A stretch of 53,727 bases of DNA from Arthrobacter sp. H20. Lineage in GTDB: Bacteria > Actinomycetota > Actinomycetes > Actinomycetales > Micrococcaceae. The stretch spans positions 5,010-58,736 of the forward strand of contig NZ_KI914755.1 of the NCBI RefSeq assembly GCF_000520515.1, given 5' to 3'. This document shows positions 35,216 to 44,031 of the stretch, piece after piece (positions within the stretch are counted from its first letter, which is position 1; the number at the start of each line of letters is the position of its first letter). A program made the position numbers and the translations under genes. The notes beneath the pieces were generated by a model. It was not told the origin of the DNA, did no database searches, and worked only from the letters and a program-made list of their open reading frames with translations.

Positions 35216-36695
35216 TGGGTTTACCGCTTCCGGAGTCGTCGTCGTTGTCACTGCTACCGTCGCTGTTATCCTCGGCGTCACTATCACCAACGGCGTCGTG
35301 TAAGCCGTCTCCAGTCGAGGGAGCGTCGGTTGGTTCGTCCGATTCCGGGGTCTCGTCGAATCCGCCGTCAAGCAAACGCTGGAGCGCCGCGTCCACCTCG
35401 GAATCCGATGACTCGGCAAGCTGGCGACGCTGGCTGAAGCCCTGAGGATCGTCGAGGTCCTCGGCGGTCGGCAGCAAATCGGGATGCTCCCAGACGGCGT
35501 CGCGGCCCTCGATGCCCCGTTCGGTTGTCAGCTGGGCCCACAGCACGGCGGCGTCGCGCAGCCGTCGTGGCCGCAGCTCCAGCCCGACGAGTGAGGCGAA
35601 CGCGTGCTCGGCCGGACCGCCAGTCGCGCGCCTGCGGCGGACCATTTCCCTCAGCGCAGCGGACGAGGGCAGGTTCGCTGTGGCAGCGGCGGTCAGTTCG
35701 TCGACCCATCCCTCGACGAGGGCCAGGGCAGTCTCCAGGCGGATCAGTGCCGCGTCCTGCTGGGGCGTTCGCCCAGGCATGAAAACCCCTTCGGACAGGG
35801 CCGCCTGCATCGACTCGGGGTTGGAAGGATCTATTTCACGTGCTACTTCCTCGATCTTGGACATGTCGATGTGAATACCCCGGGCGTAGCTTTCAACAGC
35901 ACCGAGCAGGTGACCGGAGAGCCAGGGCACCTGGGTGAACAGCCGGGTGTGGGCCGCCTCCCGCACAGCGAGAAATAGCCTTACTTCCGGCTCGGGGATG
36001 TCAAGGCCCTCGCCAAAGGCACCAACATTCGCTGGCAGCAGAGCCATCTGGCCCTCGGCAAGGGGGACCCCAATGTCGGTGGAACTGACTACGTCCCTGG
36101 ACAGGGCGCCGACCGCCTGACCCAGCTGCATGCCGAACATCGCGCCGCCGAGATTCTGCAGCATTGATGAGGCACCGCCCATCATCGACTTCATCTCCTC
36201 GGGCAGCTGATCGGAGATGGCGTCGGACAGTGCTTTGGCTATGCTGACAGCGACAGGCTCGGTCAGGCGCTTCCAGGTGTCAATGGTTGCCTCAACCCAT
36301 TCGGCGCGGGACCAGGCATGTCCGAGAGTATTGGTGGAAGGAAAATCCGTGACCGGGTCGAGCCACATCTCGGCGAGCCTCAGGGCCTCATCGACATCAC
36401 GTCGCTGTTGCGGGGTGACCGAGGGGTCACCGTCGGTCGCCGCGACCCGCCGCGCGTGCTCATGGGCGAGCTGCCAGTTCACCGGCCCGTCGCTTTGGGC
36501 AGCGAACATGGCCTGGACCTGCTGCATCATCATCGCCATCGCCTGCGGATCGGACGGCAAGCCAGCAGCCTTGGCCAGCTCCTGGGGATCCATACCCTGG
36601 GCATCACCGCCCATCAGGCGGGCCAGCATCTCGGAAAGGGGATCCTTGGGGGTGTCGCCGTCGTCGTTGGACGGATCTGACGGGTTGGAGGTCAC
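35208..36695 (-). CDS. DUF2342 zincin-like metalloprotease-family protein
   Basis: 495-residue protein of the actinobacterial DUF2342 family, often named zinc-dependent metalloprotease. The core around residues 230-260 contains LFLAVREAAHTRLF, with Glu246 and His249 in the place of a HExxH helix but with Arg where the first His should be, as I recall is normal in this family. The N-terminal 60 residues are Met/Gln-rich; the C-terminal 70 are extremely acidic and Ser/Asp-rich, probably disordered. GTG 36695 gives the usual MTSNPSDP-like start; the frame extends upstream without family support. Divergent from the PDZ protease gene. Confidence 0.82.
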   Translation of the reverse strand: MTSNPSDPSNDDGDTPKDPLSEMLARLMGGDAQGMDPQELAKAAGLPSDPQAMAMMMQQVQAMFAAQSDGPVNWQLAHEHARRVAATDGDPSVTPQQRRDVDEALRLAEMWLDPVTDFPSTNTLGHAWSRAEWVEATIDTWKRLTEPVAVSIAKALSDAISDQLPEEMKSMMGGASSMLQNLGGAMFGMQLGQAVGALSRDVVSSTDIGVPLAEGQMALLPANVGAFGEGLDIPEPEVRLFLAVREAAHTRLFTQVPWLSGHLLGAVESYARGIHIDMSKIEEVAREIDPSNPESMQAALSEGVFMPGRTPQQDAALIRLETALALVEGWVDELTAAATANLPSSAALREMVRRRRATGGPAEHAFASLVGLELRPRRLRDAAVLWAQLTTERGIEGRDAVWEHPDLLPTAEDLDDPQGFSQRRQLAESSDSEVDAALQRLLDGGFDETPESDEPTDAPSTGDGLHDAVGDSDAEDNSDGSSDNDDDSGSGKPNV

Positions 36696-36999
36696 TGCTA
36701 CCACCGGTCCTGGGATTGGCTGCTTGGATTGGCTGCTGTTGAGAGCCGGCTGTGCGCTCCGCCGACAGCCGGTGAACAACTGATTGGATCTTCAACGTTA
36801 CCCGCCGTCCCGTTGGGTTGTCCCGGACGCGCTGGACCGTTCGCTGAGGGCAAAGTGATTGGCGCCCTGCGCTTGGATGCTGCCGGTTGGCTCAGGAAGT
36901 ACGCTAAAGAAGCTCGCCGGTGCGTAGTTGGCCGGAGACATAGTTTCGTTACGCTCCGCTGCACACCTGCGAAGTGTCTGACTAAGAGAAGGTTTCCTG
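36696..36999. other. Intergenic region between divergent protease genes
   Basis: 304 bases with no supported gene. For the plus strand TTGGCC (36928-36933) and TACGCT (36950-36955), 16 bases apart, form a fair promoter for the PDZ protease gene; a second TACGCT lies at 36900-36905. I see no strong promoter for the minus-strand DUF2342 gene and no long repeat. Confidence 0.4.
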
Positions 37000-38100
37000 T
37001 TGACCCAGCCCACCCACTTCGACCTTCCGGCGCCGCCCACCAAGTCGAAGCGGGATCCCCGCTTCATCGTGATGGTGATGTCCGGGTTCCTTGCGCTGCT
37101 GCTGGGTGCCGCTGCGGTCTTGCTGCCTGCCCCCTACGTGGTGGAATCGCCCGGGCCGACCTTCAATACGATTGGGGAAATCGATTCCCAACCCCTCATT
37201 GAAGTGCAGGGGAGACAGACCTTTCCCGCTTCCGGTGACCTGGACCTCACCACCGTGTACGTGACCGGTGGGCCGGGTACTCAGCTGGGGATTCTCGAGG
37301 TGTTCAGGGCCTGGGTGAATCCCACCGAATCAGTTGTGCCACGCGAGCTGAGGTATCCGCCGGATGTCACCCAGGAAGATATCCAGGAGCAGAATGCAGT
37401 TGCAATGACCTCCTCGCAGGAATCGGCGATCGCTGCGGCGCTCGCACACCTGGACATCGAGTTCCAGGAGGAGCTCTCAGTTGCCGGGCTGGTCGAGGAC
37501 GCGGCGGCCACCGGAATTTTGGAAGAGGGCGACATCATTGCCTCGGTGGATGGAACTGAAGTCACCAACATTGGTGTCCTCAGGGATTCTCTTAACGCCG
37601 CGAACGGCGAGGCGGTGGATATCGGGTTGGTGCGCGACGGCGGGGAGGTCAGCGAAGAGGTGACCCCCAAGGCTTCGCCGAGTGGGGACTTCCAGCTCGG
37701 CGTCGGGCTGGTTGCCAACTTCACCTTTCCCTTCGACATCACAATCGCCCTGGACAACGTGGGCGGCCCCTCGGCTGGGTCAATGTTCGCCCTGGGAATT
37801 ATTGACCTGCTCACTGAGGGCGAGCTGACCGGGGGCAAGCACTTCGCCGGAACCGGCACCATTGATTCGGCCGGCCAGGTGGGACCGATCGGCGGGATCC
37901 GCCAAAAACTTGCGGGAGCAAGGGAAGCGGGAGCCGAGGTATTCCTGGCTCCGGCCGCCAACTGTGGCGAGGTGGTAGGGCACGTGCCGGACGGGCTGCA
38001 GGTCGTCCGGGTGGGAACCCTCGACGACGCCGTGGACGCTGTCACTACGCTCGGCGCGGGCGACGACGGCACTGCCCTACCGACGTGCGAAGCGGACTGA
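37000..38100 (+). CDS. PDZ-Lon membrane serine protease (YlbL-like)
   Basis: 366-residue membrane-anchored protease. A single membrane segment at about 22-44 anchors it with the rest outside the cell. A PDZ domain spans roughly 155-225 (ILEEGDIIASVDGTEV). The C-terminal Lon-type S16 protease domain has the Ser-Lys dyad Ser258 (NVGGPSAGSMF) and Lys303 (GGIRQKLAGA). Homologs such as Bacillus YlbL act in membrane protein quality control or SOS recovery. The start is TTG 37000 with AGAGAAGG about 8 bases upstream. A 215-base gap before the UPF0182 gene suggests separate transcription. Confidence 0.9.
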   Translation: MTQPTHFDLPAPPTKSKRDPRFIVMVMSGFLALLLGAAAVLLPAPYVVESPGPTFNTIGEIDSQPLIEVQGRQTFPASGDLDLTTVYVTGGPGTQLGILEVFRAWVNPTESVVPRELRYPPDVTQEDIQEQNAVAMTSSQESAIAAALAHLDIEFQEELSVAGLVEDAAATGILEEGDIIASVDGTEVTNIGVLRDSLNAANGEAVDIGLVRDGGEVSEEVTPKASPSGDFQLGVGLVANFTFPFDITIALDNVGGPSAGSMFALGIIDLLTEGELTGGKHFAGTGTIDSAGQVGPIGGIRQKLAGAREAGAEVFLAPAANCGEVVGHVPDGLQVVRVGTLDDAVDAVTTLGAGDDGTALPTCEAD

Positions 38101-38315
38101 CCCGAGAAAGAGAACGGCGCCTGACCCCATTGGGTGCTGAATTAGGACACGGTTTGATGTCGATCTTGCCGCTGGAGGCTCCGACCGGAACGAAATTGGG
38201 ATGCTCGCACGTATTCAGGGCAGAATGGAAATGCATGGAACTGCTGTCGTGCCGCCGATGTGGGGGGTGTTGACCTCGGTTTCCGTGATCCAACGGATCC
38301 AACGATGAGGTAAAT

Positions 38316-41300
38316 GTGACTTCCGGACCAGACCGGCCGTTCGGCAGCAGGCCGAGCCAAACCAATTCCAGCAGCGCCAAAAGACGCAGCCCGCTCATTC
38401 CGACGTTGGTGGTGCTGGCAGTCCTCGTCATCGCCCTCGTCTACATATCGCAGATCTACGCGGACGTGCTTTGGTATAACCAGCTTGGTTTCGTTGAGGT
38501 CTTCGTCACCGAAAATCTCTCCCGAATCGGTTTGTTCGCTGCTGCATTCCTCATCATGGGGATCAGCGTCTATTTCAGCCTCCGGGTCGCCTATCGGTCC
38601 CGTCCGATCTACGCACCGGACAGTGCGGTCCAGGACAACCTGAATCGGTACCAGACCCAGCTTGAGCCGATCCGCCGGCTGCTGATGCTCGGTATCCCAG
38701 TTGTGTTGGCAGCATTCGCTGGAACCGCTGCCGCGTCCCAGTGGCAGCCGGTGCTGTTGTTCTTTAACCAGGAACCCTTCGGCGAGCAGGACCCCGAGTT
38801 TGGCCTGGACATTGCCTTCTACGTGTTTACCCTGCCGTTCCTGACCTTCCTTATCGGCTTCCTGATCAGCGTGGTCATCATCAGCGCAATTGCTGGCGTC
38901 CTCACCCACTACCTCTACGGGGGTATCCGCCTTGAGGAGAAGGGACTTTTCACGAGTAAGGCCGCCCGAATCCACATCGCGGTCCTCGCAGCACTGTTCC
39001 TGCTGCTGCAGGGTGTGAACTACTGGCTGGACCGGTACGCGACCCTCACGGGAACCGGCGGACGGTGGGATGGCGCGCTGTACACCGACGTCAACGCGGT
39101 GATCCCCACCAAGGCGATTCTTGCTGCCGCAGCGATCATCGTCGCTGTCCTGTTCATCGTCTCAGCGGTTATCGGCCGCTGGCGCCTGCCGATCATCGGC
39201 ACCGCGATGCTGATCATTACGGCGATCCTCGCCGGCGGAGTGTACCCCTGGGTTATCCAGCGCTTCCAGGTGGTGCCGTCCGAGTTCAGCCGCGAAGAGC
39301 CGTTCATCGAACGCAATATCGATCAGACCCGGGCAGCCTACGGGTTGGATGAGGTGGAGGTAAATCCCTATAGTCCGGTTGAGATTCCAGAGACCGGAGC
39401 CCTGAACGATGACGGCGAGACCACAGCAAACATCAGGTTGCTTGACCCGAACCTGGTGAGCGACGCGTTCAGCCAGCTTCAGCAGTTCCGCCAGTACTAC
39501 CAGTTCCCCGAGACCCTCGACGTGGGCCGGTATGAGATCGACGGTGAAATCGAAGATACTGTGATCGCAGTTCGGGAGCTGAACACTGCTGGTGTGCCGG
39601 ATGGCTGGATCAACCAGCACGTCCTGTACACGCACGGCTATGGAATCGTTGCCGCCGCCGGCTCGACCACTGAACCGGATGGTCGTCCGTCGTTCATCCA
39701 GTCAGGAATTCCATCAACCGGAGTCCTGGGTGACGAGAGCAACTATGAGCCGCGGATTTACTTCGGTGAAACCTCCCCGCTCTACTCGGTGGTCGGAGCT
39801 CCCGAGGGAGCGAACCCCATTGAGATTGACCGGCCGCAGAGCGAAGAGTCCGATCAGCAGTCGCGCAGTACCTTCCAGGGCAGTGGCGGCCCCGATGTGG
39901 GCAACATCTTCAACCGGTTGGTCTATGCACTGAAATTCCAGTCGACCGACCTGCTGTTGTCGGACCAGGTCAATAGCGAATCCCAGATCTTCTATGACCG
40001 CGACCCAGTGGAGAGGGTTGAGAAGGTAGCCCCCTACCTGACCCTTGACGGCAACAGTTACCCTGCAATTGTCGACGGCCGGGTCAAATGGATCATTGAT
40101 GGCTACACAACCACAGCTGATTACCCGTACTCAACGCAGCAGGAGCTTCAGTCAGCGACCCAGGATTCGCTGACCGCTGAGGGTCTTGCCACTCCGCTTC
40201 CTGCGGAGCAGGTCAACTACATCCGCAACGCCGTCAAGGCCACTGTTGATGCCTACGACGGCTCGGTGGATCTGTACGCCTGGGATGAGGAAGACCCGAT
40301 TCTCAGGGCATGGCAGAATGTCTACCCGAGTTCGCTGCAGCCATATAGTGAGATGTCTGCCGATCTGATGGCCCACGTGCGTTACCCGGAGGACCTCTTC
40401 AAGGTGCAGCGGGAGTTGCTCGCCCGGTACCACGTTACCGAGACCGAGCCGTTCTACAGCAACAATGAGGCGTGGAGCGTCCCGGATGATCCGACGCTTG
40501 AGGCAGATGACGTCGATGTGCCGCAGCCGCCGTTCTACCTGTCGCTGCAGATGCCTGAACAGGAGGGCGCCAGCTTCTCACTGACCACCCCGTTCATTCC
40601 ATTCGTTCCCGAGGGGCAGGAGGCACGGAACATTCTCTACGGCTTCCTGGCCGCCGACGGGGACGCCGGTACAGACGAGGACGGGGTAAAGGCCGACACC
40701 TACGGAACGTTGCGGCTCCTTGACTCGTCAGGTCAGGACTCAGCCGTCGGACCGGGCCAGGCAGCCAACCTGTTCAACTCGGACACCGAGGTGTCGCAGG
40801 AGCTGAACCTGTTGCGCCAGGGCGCCTCCGAGGTGATCAGCGGTAACCTGCTGACCCTGCCTATCGGTGGCGGCGTGGCCTATGTGCAGCCCGTGTACGT
40901 CCAGTCCTCGGGTGATTCCTCCTTCCCGGTTCTCAGGCGCGTGCTGGTGAGCTTCGGGGAAGAGGTTGGCTTCGCGCCAACGCTAGACGAGGCTCTTGAC
41001 CAGGTCTTCGGCGGCGATTCAGGAGCGGTGACGGGTGACAGTGAGAACGTCGGCGAGACACCCGACGATCCCGATGCTCCCCTTGTTGAGAGCGATCCTG
41101 GTGAGGTTCCTGAGGGAGAGCCTACTGAGGCTCCCACCGAGCCAGCAACCGGTGGAACCGATGATCCGGCCGCTGACCTACGGGCAGCGCTAGAGGACGC
41201 CAATACGGCCATCCAGGATGGCCAGGAGGCGCTCGCGGATGGTGACTTCGCAGCCTATGGCGAAGCTCAGGATCGTCTGAGTGACGCGCTGGCACGGGCT

Positions 41301-41348
41301 CTCGACGCCGAGGAACGGCAGTCAGGGGCCGCGCCAGCAGGGGAGTAG
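38316..41348 (+). CDS. UPF0182 family large membrane protein
   Basis: 1010-residue integral membrane protein of unknown function found widely in actinobacteria. Seven hydrophobic segments lie in the first 320 residues (roughly 27-45, 62-84, 116-136, 167-195, 212-230, 260-285 and 290-315), followed by a large exported domain of about 560 residues and a C-terminal Glu/Pro/Asp-rich tail (about 905-955) ending in a predicted helix. GTG 38316 is preceded by GATGAGG at a good distance. The 215-base gap upstream (38101-38315) holds no supported gene. The stop codon lies inside a stable hairpin. Confidence 0.92.
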   Translation: MTSGPDRPFGSRPSQTNSSSAKRRSPLIPTLVVLAVLVIALVYISQIYADVLWYNQLGFVEVFVTENLSRIGLFAAAFLIMGISVYFSLRVAYRSRPIYAPDSAVQDNLNRYQTQLEPIRRLLMLGIPVVLAAFAGTAAASQWQPVLLFFNQEPFGEQDPEFGLDIAFYVFTLPFLTFLIGFLISVVIISAIAGVLTHYLYGGIRLEEKGLFTSKAARIHIAVLAALFLLLQGVNYWLDRYATLTGTGGRWDGALYTDVNAVIPTKAILAAAAIIVAVLFIVSAVIGRWRLPIIGTAMLIITAILAGGVYPWVIQRFQVVPSEFSREEPFIERNIDQTRAAYGLDEVEVNPYSPVEIPETGALNDDGETTANIRLLDPNLVSDAFSQLQQFRQYYQFPETLDVGRYEIDGEIEDTVIAVRELNTAGVPDGWINQHVLYTHGYGIVAAAGSTTEPDGRPSFIQSGIPSTGVLGDESNYEPRIYFGETSPLYSVVGAPEGANPIEIDRPQSEESDQQSRSTFQGSGGPDVGNIFNRLVYALKFQSTDLLLSDQVNSESQIFYDRDPVERVEKVAPYLTLDGNSYPAIVDGRVKWIIDGYTTTADYPYSTQQELQSATQDSLTAEGLATPLPAEQVNYIRNAVKATVDAYDGSVDLYAWDEEDPILRAWQNVYPSSLQPYSEMSADLMAHVRYPEDLFKVQRELLARYHVTETEPFYSNNEAWSVPDDPTLEADDVDVPQPPFYLSLQMPEQEGASFSLTTPFIPFVPEGQEARNILYGFLAADGDAGTDEDGVKADTYGTLRLLDSSGQDSAVGPGQAANLFNSDTEVSQELNLLRQGASEVISGNLLTLPIGGGVAYVQPVYVQSSGDSSFPVLRRVLVSFGEEVGFAPTLDEALDQVFGGDSGAVTGDSENVGETPDDPDAPLVESDPGEVPEGEPTEAPTEPATGGTDDPAADLRAALEDANTAIQDGQEALADGDFAAYGEAQDRLSDALARALDAEERQSGAAPAGE

Positions 41349-41373
41349 GGCAGCTGAAAGCCGCCCTACTCCC
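41341..41373 (+). terminator. Terminator-like hairpin overlapping the UPF0182 stop codon
   Basis: Perfect 11-bp stem (GGGAGTAGGGC and complement) with an 11-base loop; the UPF0182 stop TAG is in the left arm. No T-run follows. Probably ends or protects the 3' end of that mRNA. Confidence 0.55.
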
Positions 41374-41379
41374 GCCGAT

Positions 41380-41408
41380 TTGCACTATCCATCCCGGGGC
41401 CGTAATGT
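41380..41408 (+). promoter_or_regulatory. Promoter of the initiator tRNA gene
   Basis: TTGCAC at 41380-41385, 17-base spacer, TAATGT at 41403-41408. Transcription would begin about 5 bases before the tRNA 5' end. It is the best consensus-like promoter in the window. Confidence 0.75.
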
Positions 41409-41419
41409 TGAGTTTACGC

Positions 41420-41493
41420 CGCGGGGTGGAGCAGTTCGGTAGCTCGCTGGGCTCATAACCCAGAGGTCACAGGTTCAAATCCTGTCCCCGCAA
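41420..41493 (+). tRNA. Initiator tRNA-fMet (CAT)
   Basis: A 74-base cloverleaf with anticodon CAT. Initiator hallmarks are visible: position 1 is C and its partner at 72 is A, so the first acceptor pair is unformed, and the anticodon stem ends in three G-C pairs (GGG before and CCC after the loop CTCATAA). The T loop is GGTTCAAATCC. CCA is not encoded. It has its own promoter and a strong terminator 4 bases downstream, so it is a single-gene unit. Confidence 0.96.
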
Positions 41494-41497
41494 CGAG

Positions 41498-41540
41498 AAA
41501 AAGATCCTGATCAGTGTCACCCACTGATCAGGATCTTTTT
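41498..41540. terminator. Intrinsic terminator after tRNA-fMet
   Basis: Perfect inverted repeat: five A, then 14-bp stem GATCCTGATCAGTG, 5-base loop TCACC, complement, five T. Because of the A-run it also works on the minus strand, where it can end the photolyase transcript. Confidence 0.92.
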
Positions 41541-41627
41541 ATGTGCCGGTTAGCGCCGGGAGGGCGGCGACCAACGCCGCATTTCTACCGCCCGACGGCG
41601 GAGCTGGCCGAATCCCCGGTAGCTTCC

Positions 41628-43028
41628 CTAGTCGGCGCGGAGGTCCTGGTAAGCGGACAGGGCACGCTCGCGGGTCGCGGCGAGGTCGACCACTGGGGCG
41701 GGATAGTCCTTGGGCGGCTGTGCTGCTTTCCACGGTTCGTGGACGTTGGCGGCCTCCCTGAGCTCCGGGACAAAGCGCTTGAGGTATATCCCACCGCTGT
41801 CGAATTTCTTGCTCTGGGTCACGGGGTTGAAGATCCGGAAGTACGGCGAGGCATCGGCACCCGATCCGGCCACCCACTGCCAGTTCGCGGGATTGCTTGC
41901 AGAGTCGGCATCCACCAGTGTGTCCCAGAACCATTGCTCCCCGACGCGCCAGTCCACCATGAGGTTCTTGATGAGGAAAGAAGCGGTCGCCATCCGGACC
42001 CGATTGTGCATCCATCCGGTGTCCCACAGCTGGCGCATCCCCGCATCGATCAACGGATAGCCGGTCTGGCCGCGCTGCCAGGCACCGAGCTCGCCGGGCG
42101 TCGGGGTCTGCCAGGCGAAGCCGTCAAACTCCCGCCGATAGTTTTGGGTGGCCAAATCGGTGTTGTGGTAAAGAAGCTGCCAGCAAAATTCTCGCCATCC
42201 GACCTCTGAGCCAAACACCTTGATGTCGCTGGCAACCGCCCCGTTGGTGGCGGCCTGCGACTCATGCCAGATTTGAAAGGGACTGATCTCCCCGAACCGA
42301 AGGTGGGGCGAGAGGCGGCTGGTGCCCTCCACGCCGGGCAGATCACGGTTCGCCGCGTATCCCTCAACCGATCCGTCGAGAAACGCGTTGACGCGTCCCC
42401 AGGCGCCTTCCTCGCCGGGGGTCCATTGCTCCTGCAACCCAGCGGCCCAGTCCGGGGTGGTCGGCAGGAGGTCCCAGGAGGAAAGCTCTTCCGACGGCAG
42501 CGTTGGGCCGGCCAAGCGTTCAGGGGCGGGCAGTGGGGCCCGTGGCTCCGGCTGGCCCATGCAGGCCCTCCAGAACGGCGTGAAGACTTTGTACGGGCCA
42601 CCGGCGCCAGTACTGACTTGCCAGGGCTCAAAAAGGAGGTTGGCCTGGTAGCTGGTTGCCTCGACTCCGTTATCAGCGCACCAGGATTTTAGTTCAGCAT
42701 CAATGGTTCGTTCGGGATGGGCGTACCGACGGTTCCACAGGACACGATCCGCGCCAGTTTCAGCCACGAGCCCCCGGATGACTTCACCGGCCTGGCCTGA
42801 ACGCAGCACCAGCTGACTGCCAAGGGCTGTGACGGCGCGGGACAGGCTGGCCAGCGAATGGTGGAGCCACCAGCGGGTTGCACCACCGAGGGGGCGAATG
42901 CCAGGACTTTTCTCGTCGAACACAAAGCAGATGATGAGATCGTCGTTGTCGCACTGGAGCGCCGCAGTCAGTGCCGGGTTGTCGCCGAGCCGGAGGTCAT
43001 CGCGAAGCCATACGAGTGTTGGTGCCAT
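41628..43028 (-). CDS. phr: Deoxyribodipyrimidine photolyase (cryptochrome/photolyase family)
   Basis: Light-driven repair of pyrimidine dimers with FAD and an antenna chromophore. From ATG 43028 the protein has 466 residues. The N-terminal Rossmann antenna domain begins TLVWLRDDLRLGDNPAL. The FAD domain shows WREFCWQLLYHNTD, GYPLIDAGMRQLWDTGWMHNR, ASFLIKNLMVDW and the Trp-rich WFWDTLVDAD-SASNPANWQWVAGSG region, with the terminal FNPVTQSKKFD. This fits class I CPD photolyase, although pure sequence reading cannot exclude other subclasses. TAGATT is 7 bases before the ATG. Longer upstream starts are rejected. Confidence 0.93.
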   Translation of the reverse strand: MAPTLVWLRDDLRLGDNPALTAALQCDNDDLIICFVFDEKSPGIRPLGGATRWWLHHSLASLSRAVTALGSQLVLRSGQAGEVIRGLVAETGADRVLWNRRYAHPERTIDAELKSWCADNGVEATSYQANLLFEPWQVSTGAGGPYKVFTPFWRACMGQPEPRAPLPAPERLAGPTLPSEELSSWDLLPTTPDWAAGLQEQWTPGEEGAWGRVNAFLDGSVEGYAANRDLPGVEGTSRLSPHLRFGEISPFQIWHESQAATNGAVASDIKVFGSEVGWREFCWQLLYHNTDLATQNYRREFDGFAWQTPTPGELGAWQRGQTGYPLIDAGMRQLWDTGWMHNRVRMATASFLIKNLMVDWRVGEQWFWDTLVDADSASNPANWQWVAGSGADASPYFRIFNPVTQSKKFDSGGIYLKRFVPELREAANVHEPWKAAQPPKDYPAPVVDLAATRERALSAYQDLRAD

Positions 43029-43035
43029 GGAGACA

Positions 43036-43041
43036 AATCTA
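43036..43041 (-). promoter_or_regulatory. Leaderless -10 hexamer of photolyase gene
   Basis: TAGATT, 7 bases before the ATG at 43028. Confidence 0.55.
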
Positions 43042-43116
43042 CCTGCAGCGCCCAACAAACGCTGGGTAGGTGCGGCGGCGCTGGTGGCACTGACGACGGC
43101 GATCTCGCCCTGGGAG

Positions 43117-43156
43117 CAGGAAGCCGGCGCCACATGGGCGTGACGCCGGCTTCCTG
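43117..43156. terminator. Stem-loop between pspA and photolyase gene
   Basis: Perfect 13-bp stem (CAGGAAGCCGGCG and complement) with a 14-base loop, starting 18 bases after the pspA stop on the minus strand. No T-run. Likely 3' end of the pspA transcript. Confidence 0.6.
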
Positions 43157-43173
43157 GCCTACTGATCCAGGTG

Positions 43174-43953
43174 TTACTGGCCTGGGCGATACTCGTCGGT
43201 GTCGCTTCCCTGGCCGATGGCCGATGGCGCACGTCCGCCGGAACCACCGGATTTCAGTGCGGCAAGGCGGGCTTCGACTTCAGTCTGCTCGCCAAGGTCC
43301 TCAAGGCTTTCGAACTGCGAATCGAGGCTGGAGTTCGCAAGTTCGGCCTGGCCGAGGACTCGAGCTTCCTCGCGCCGGATCTTTTCCTCGAACCGGCCCA
43401 CCTCGCTGGTGGGATCCATGAAGTCGATGCTCTTCACCGCATCGTGGACCTGCTGCTGGGCCTGCGCCGTGCGGGACCGGGCGATTAGCTCGTCACGCTT
43501 GCTGGTGAGCTCGTTCAGCTTGCCCTTCATCTGATTCAGACCGGTCTTTAGTTTCTCGACGATCTCCTCTTGCGAGCCGATGGTGGGCTCGACGCCGCGG
43601 GCCTCGTTCTCGGAGGTCATCTGGCGCTGGATTGCCACCTTCGCCAGGTTGTCGAACTTCTCGGCGTCGACTGTATCTCCGGAATTGCGGTACTCGTCAG
43701 CCTTCTTCGAAGCGGCGAGGGCTTTATTGCCCCAGTTGCGGGCGCTGTCGAGGTCTTCCTTGTGGTCCTCCTGCAGCATCCGCAGATTCCCGATGGTCTG
43801 GGCGACGGCGCTTTCGGCCTCGGCGATGCTGTTTGTGTAGTCGCGGACCATCTGGTCCAACATCTTCTGCGGGTCCTCTGCCTGGTCCAGCAGGGAGTTG
43901 ATGTTGGCCTTGGCCAGCTGAGTAATCCGTCCGAAAATTGACTGCTTTACCAT
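43174..43953 (-). CDS. PspA/IM30 family membrane-stress protein
   Basis: 259-residue coiled-coil protein of the PspA/Vipp1 (ESCRT-III-like) family, which oligomerises on the inner face of damaged membranes. The N-terminus MVKQSIFGRITQLAKANINSLL is the amphipathic helix plus the conserved helix-1 core; DPQKMLDQMVRDY follows. Long heptad-rich helices run to about residue 225, and the tail is Gly/Ser-rich. GAAAGG precedes ATG 43953. It lies 78 bases downstream of the TPM-domain gene on the same strand, so the two probably share a transcript and a function in envelope stress. Confidence 0.9.
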   Translation of the reverse strand: MVKQSIFGRITQLAKANINSLLDQAEDPQKMLDQMVRDYTNSIAEAESAVAQTIGNLRMLQEDHKEDLDSARNWGNKALAASKKADEYRNSGDTVDAEKFDNLAKVAIQRQMTSENEARGVEPTIGSQEEIVEKLKTGLNQMKGKLNELTSKRDELIARSRTAQAQQQVHDAVKSIDFMDPTSEVGRFEEKIRREEARVLGQAELANSSLDSQFESLEDLGEQTEVEARLAALKSGGSGGRAPSAIGQGSDTDEYRPGQ

Positions 43954-44031
43954 GGGGTTGCCTTTCGATTCGCCTATGTTGTGAGTACCTAATCACCCGT
44001 GAGGGTGAGGAATATAGAGGAGGGGCAGGGG

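Noticed and set aside
38085-38273. Small 62-residue open frame after the PDZ protease gene
   Set aside because: No ribosome-binding site, overlaps the protease end, and no recognisable sequence.
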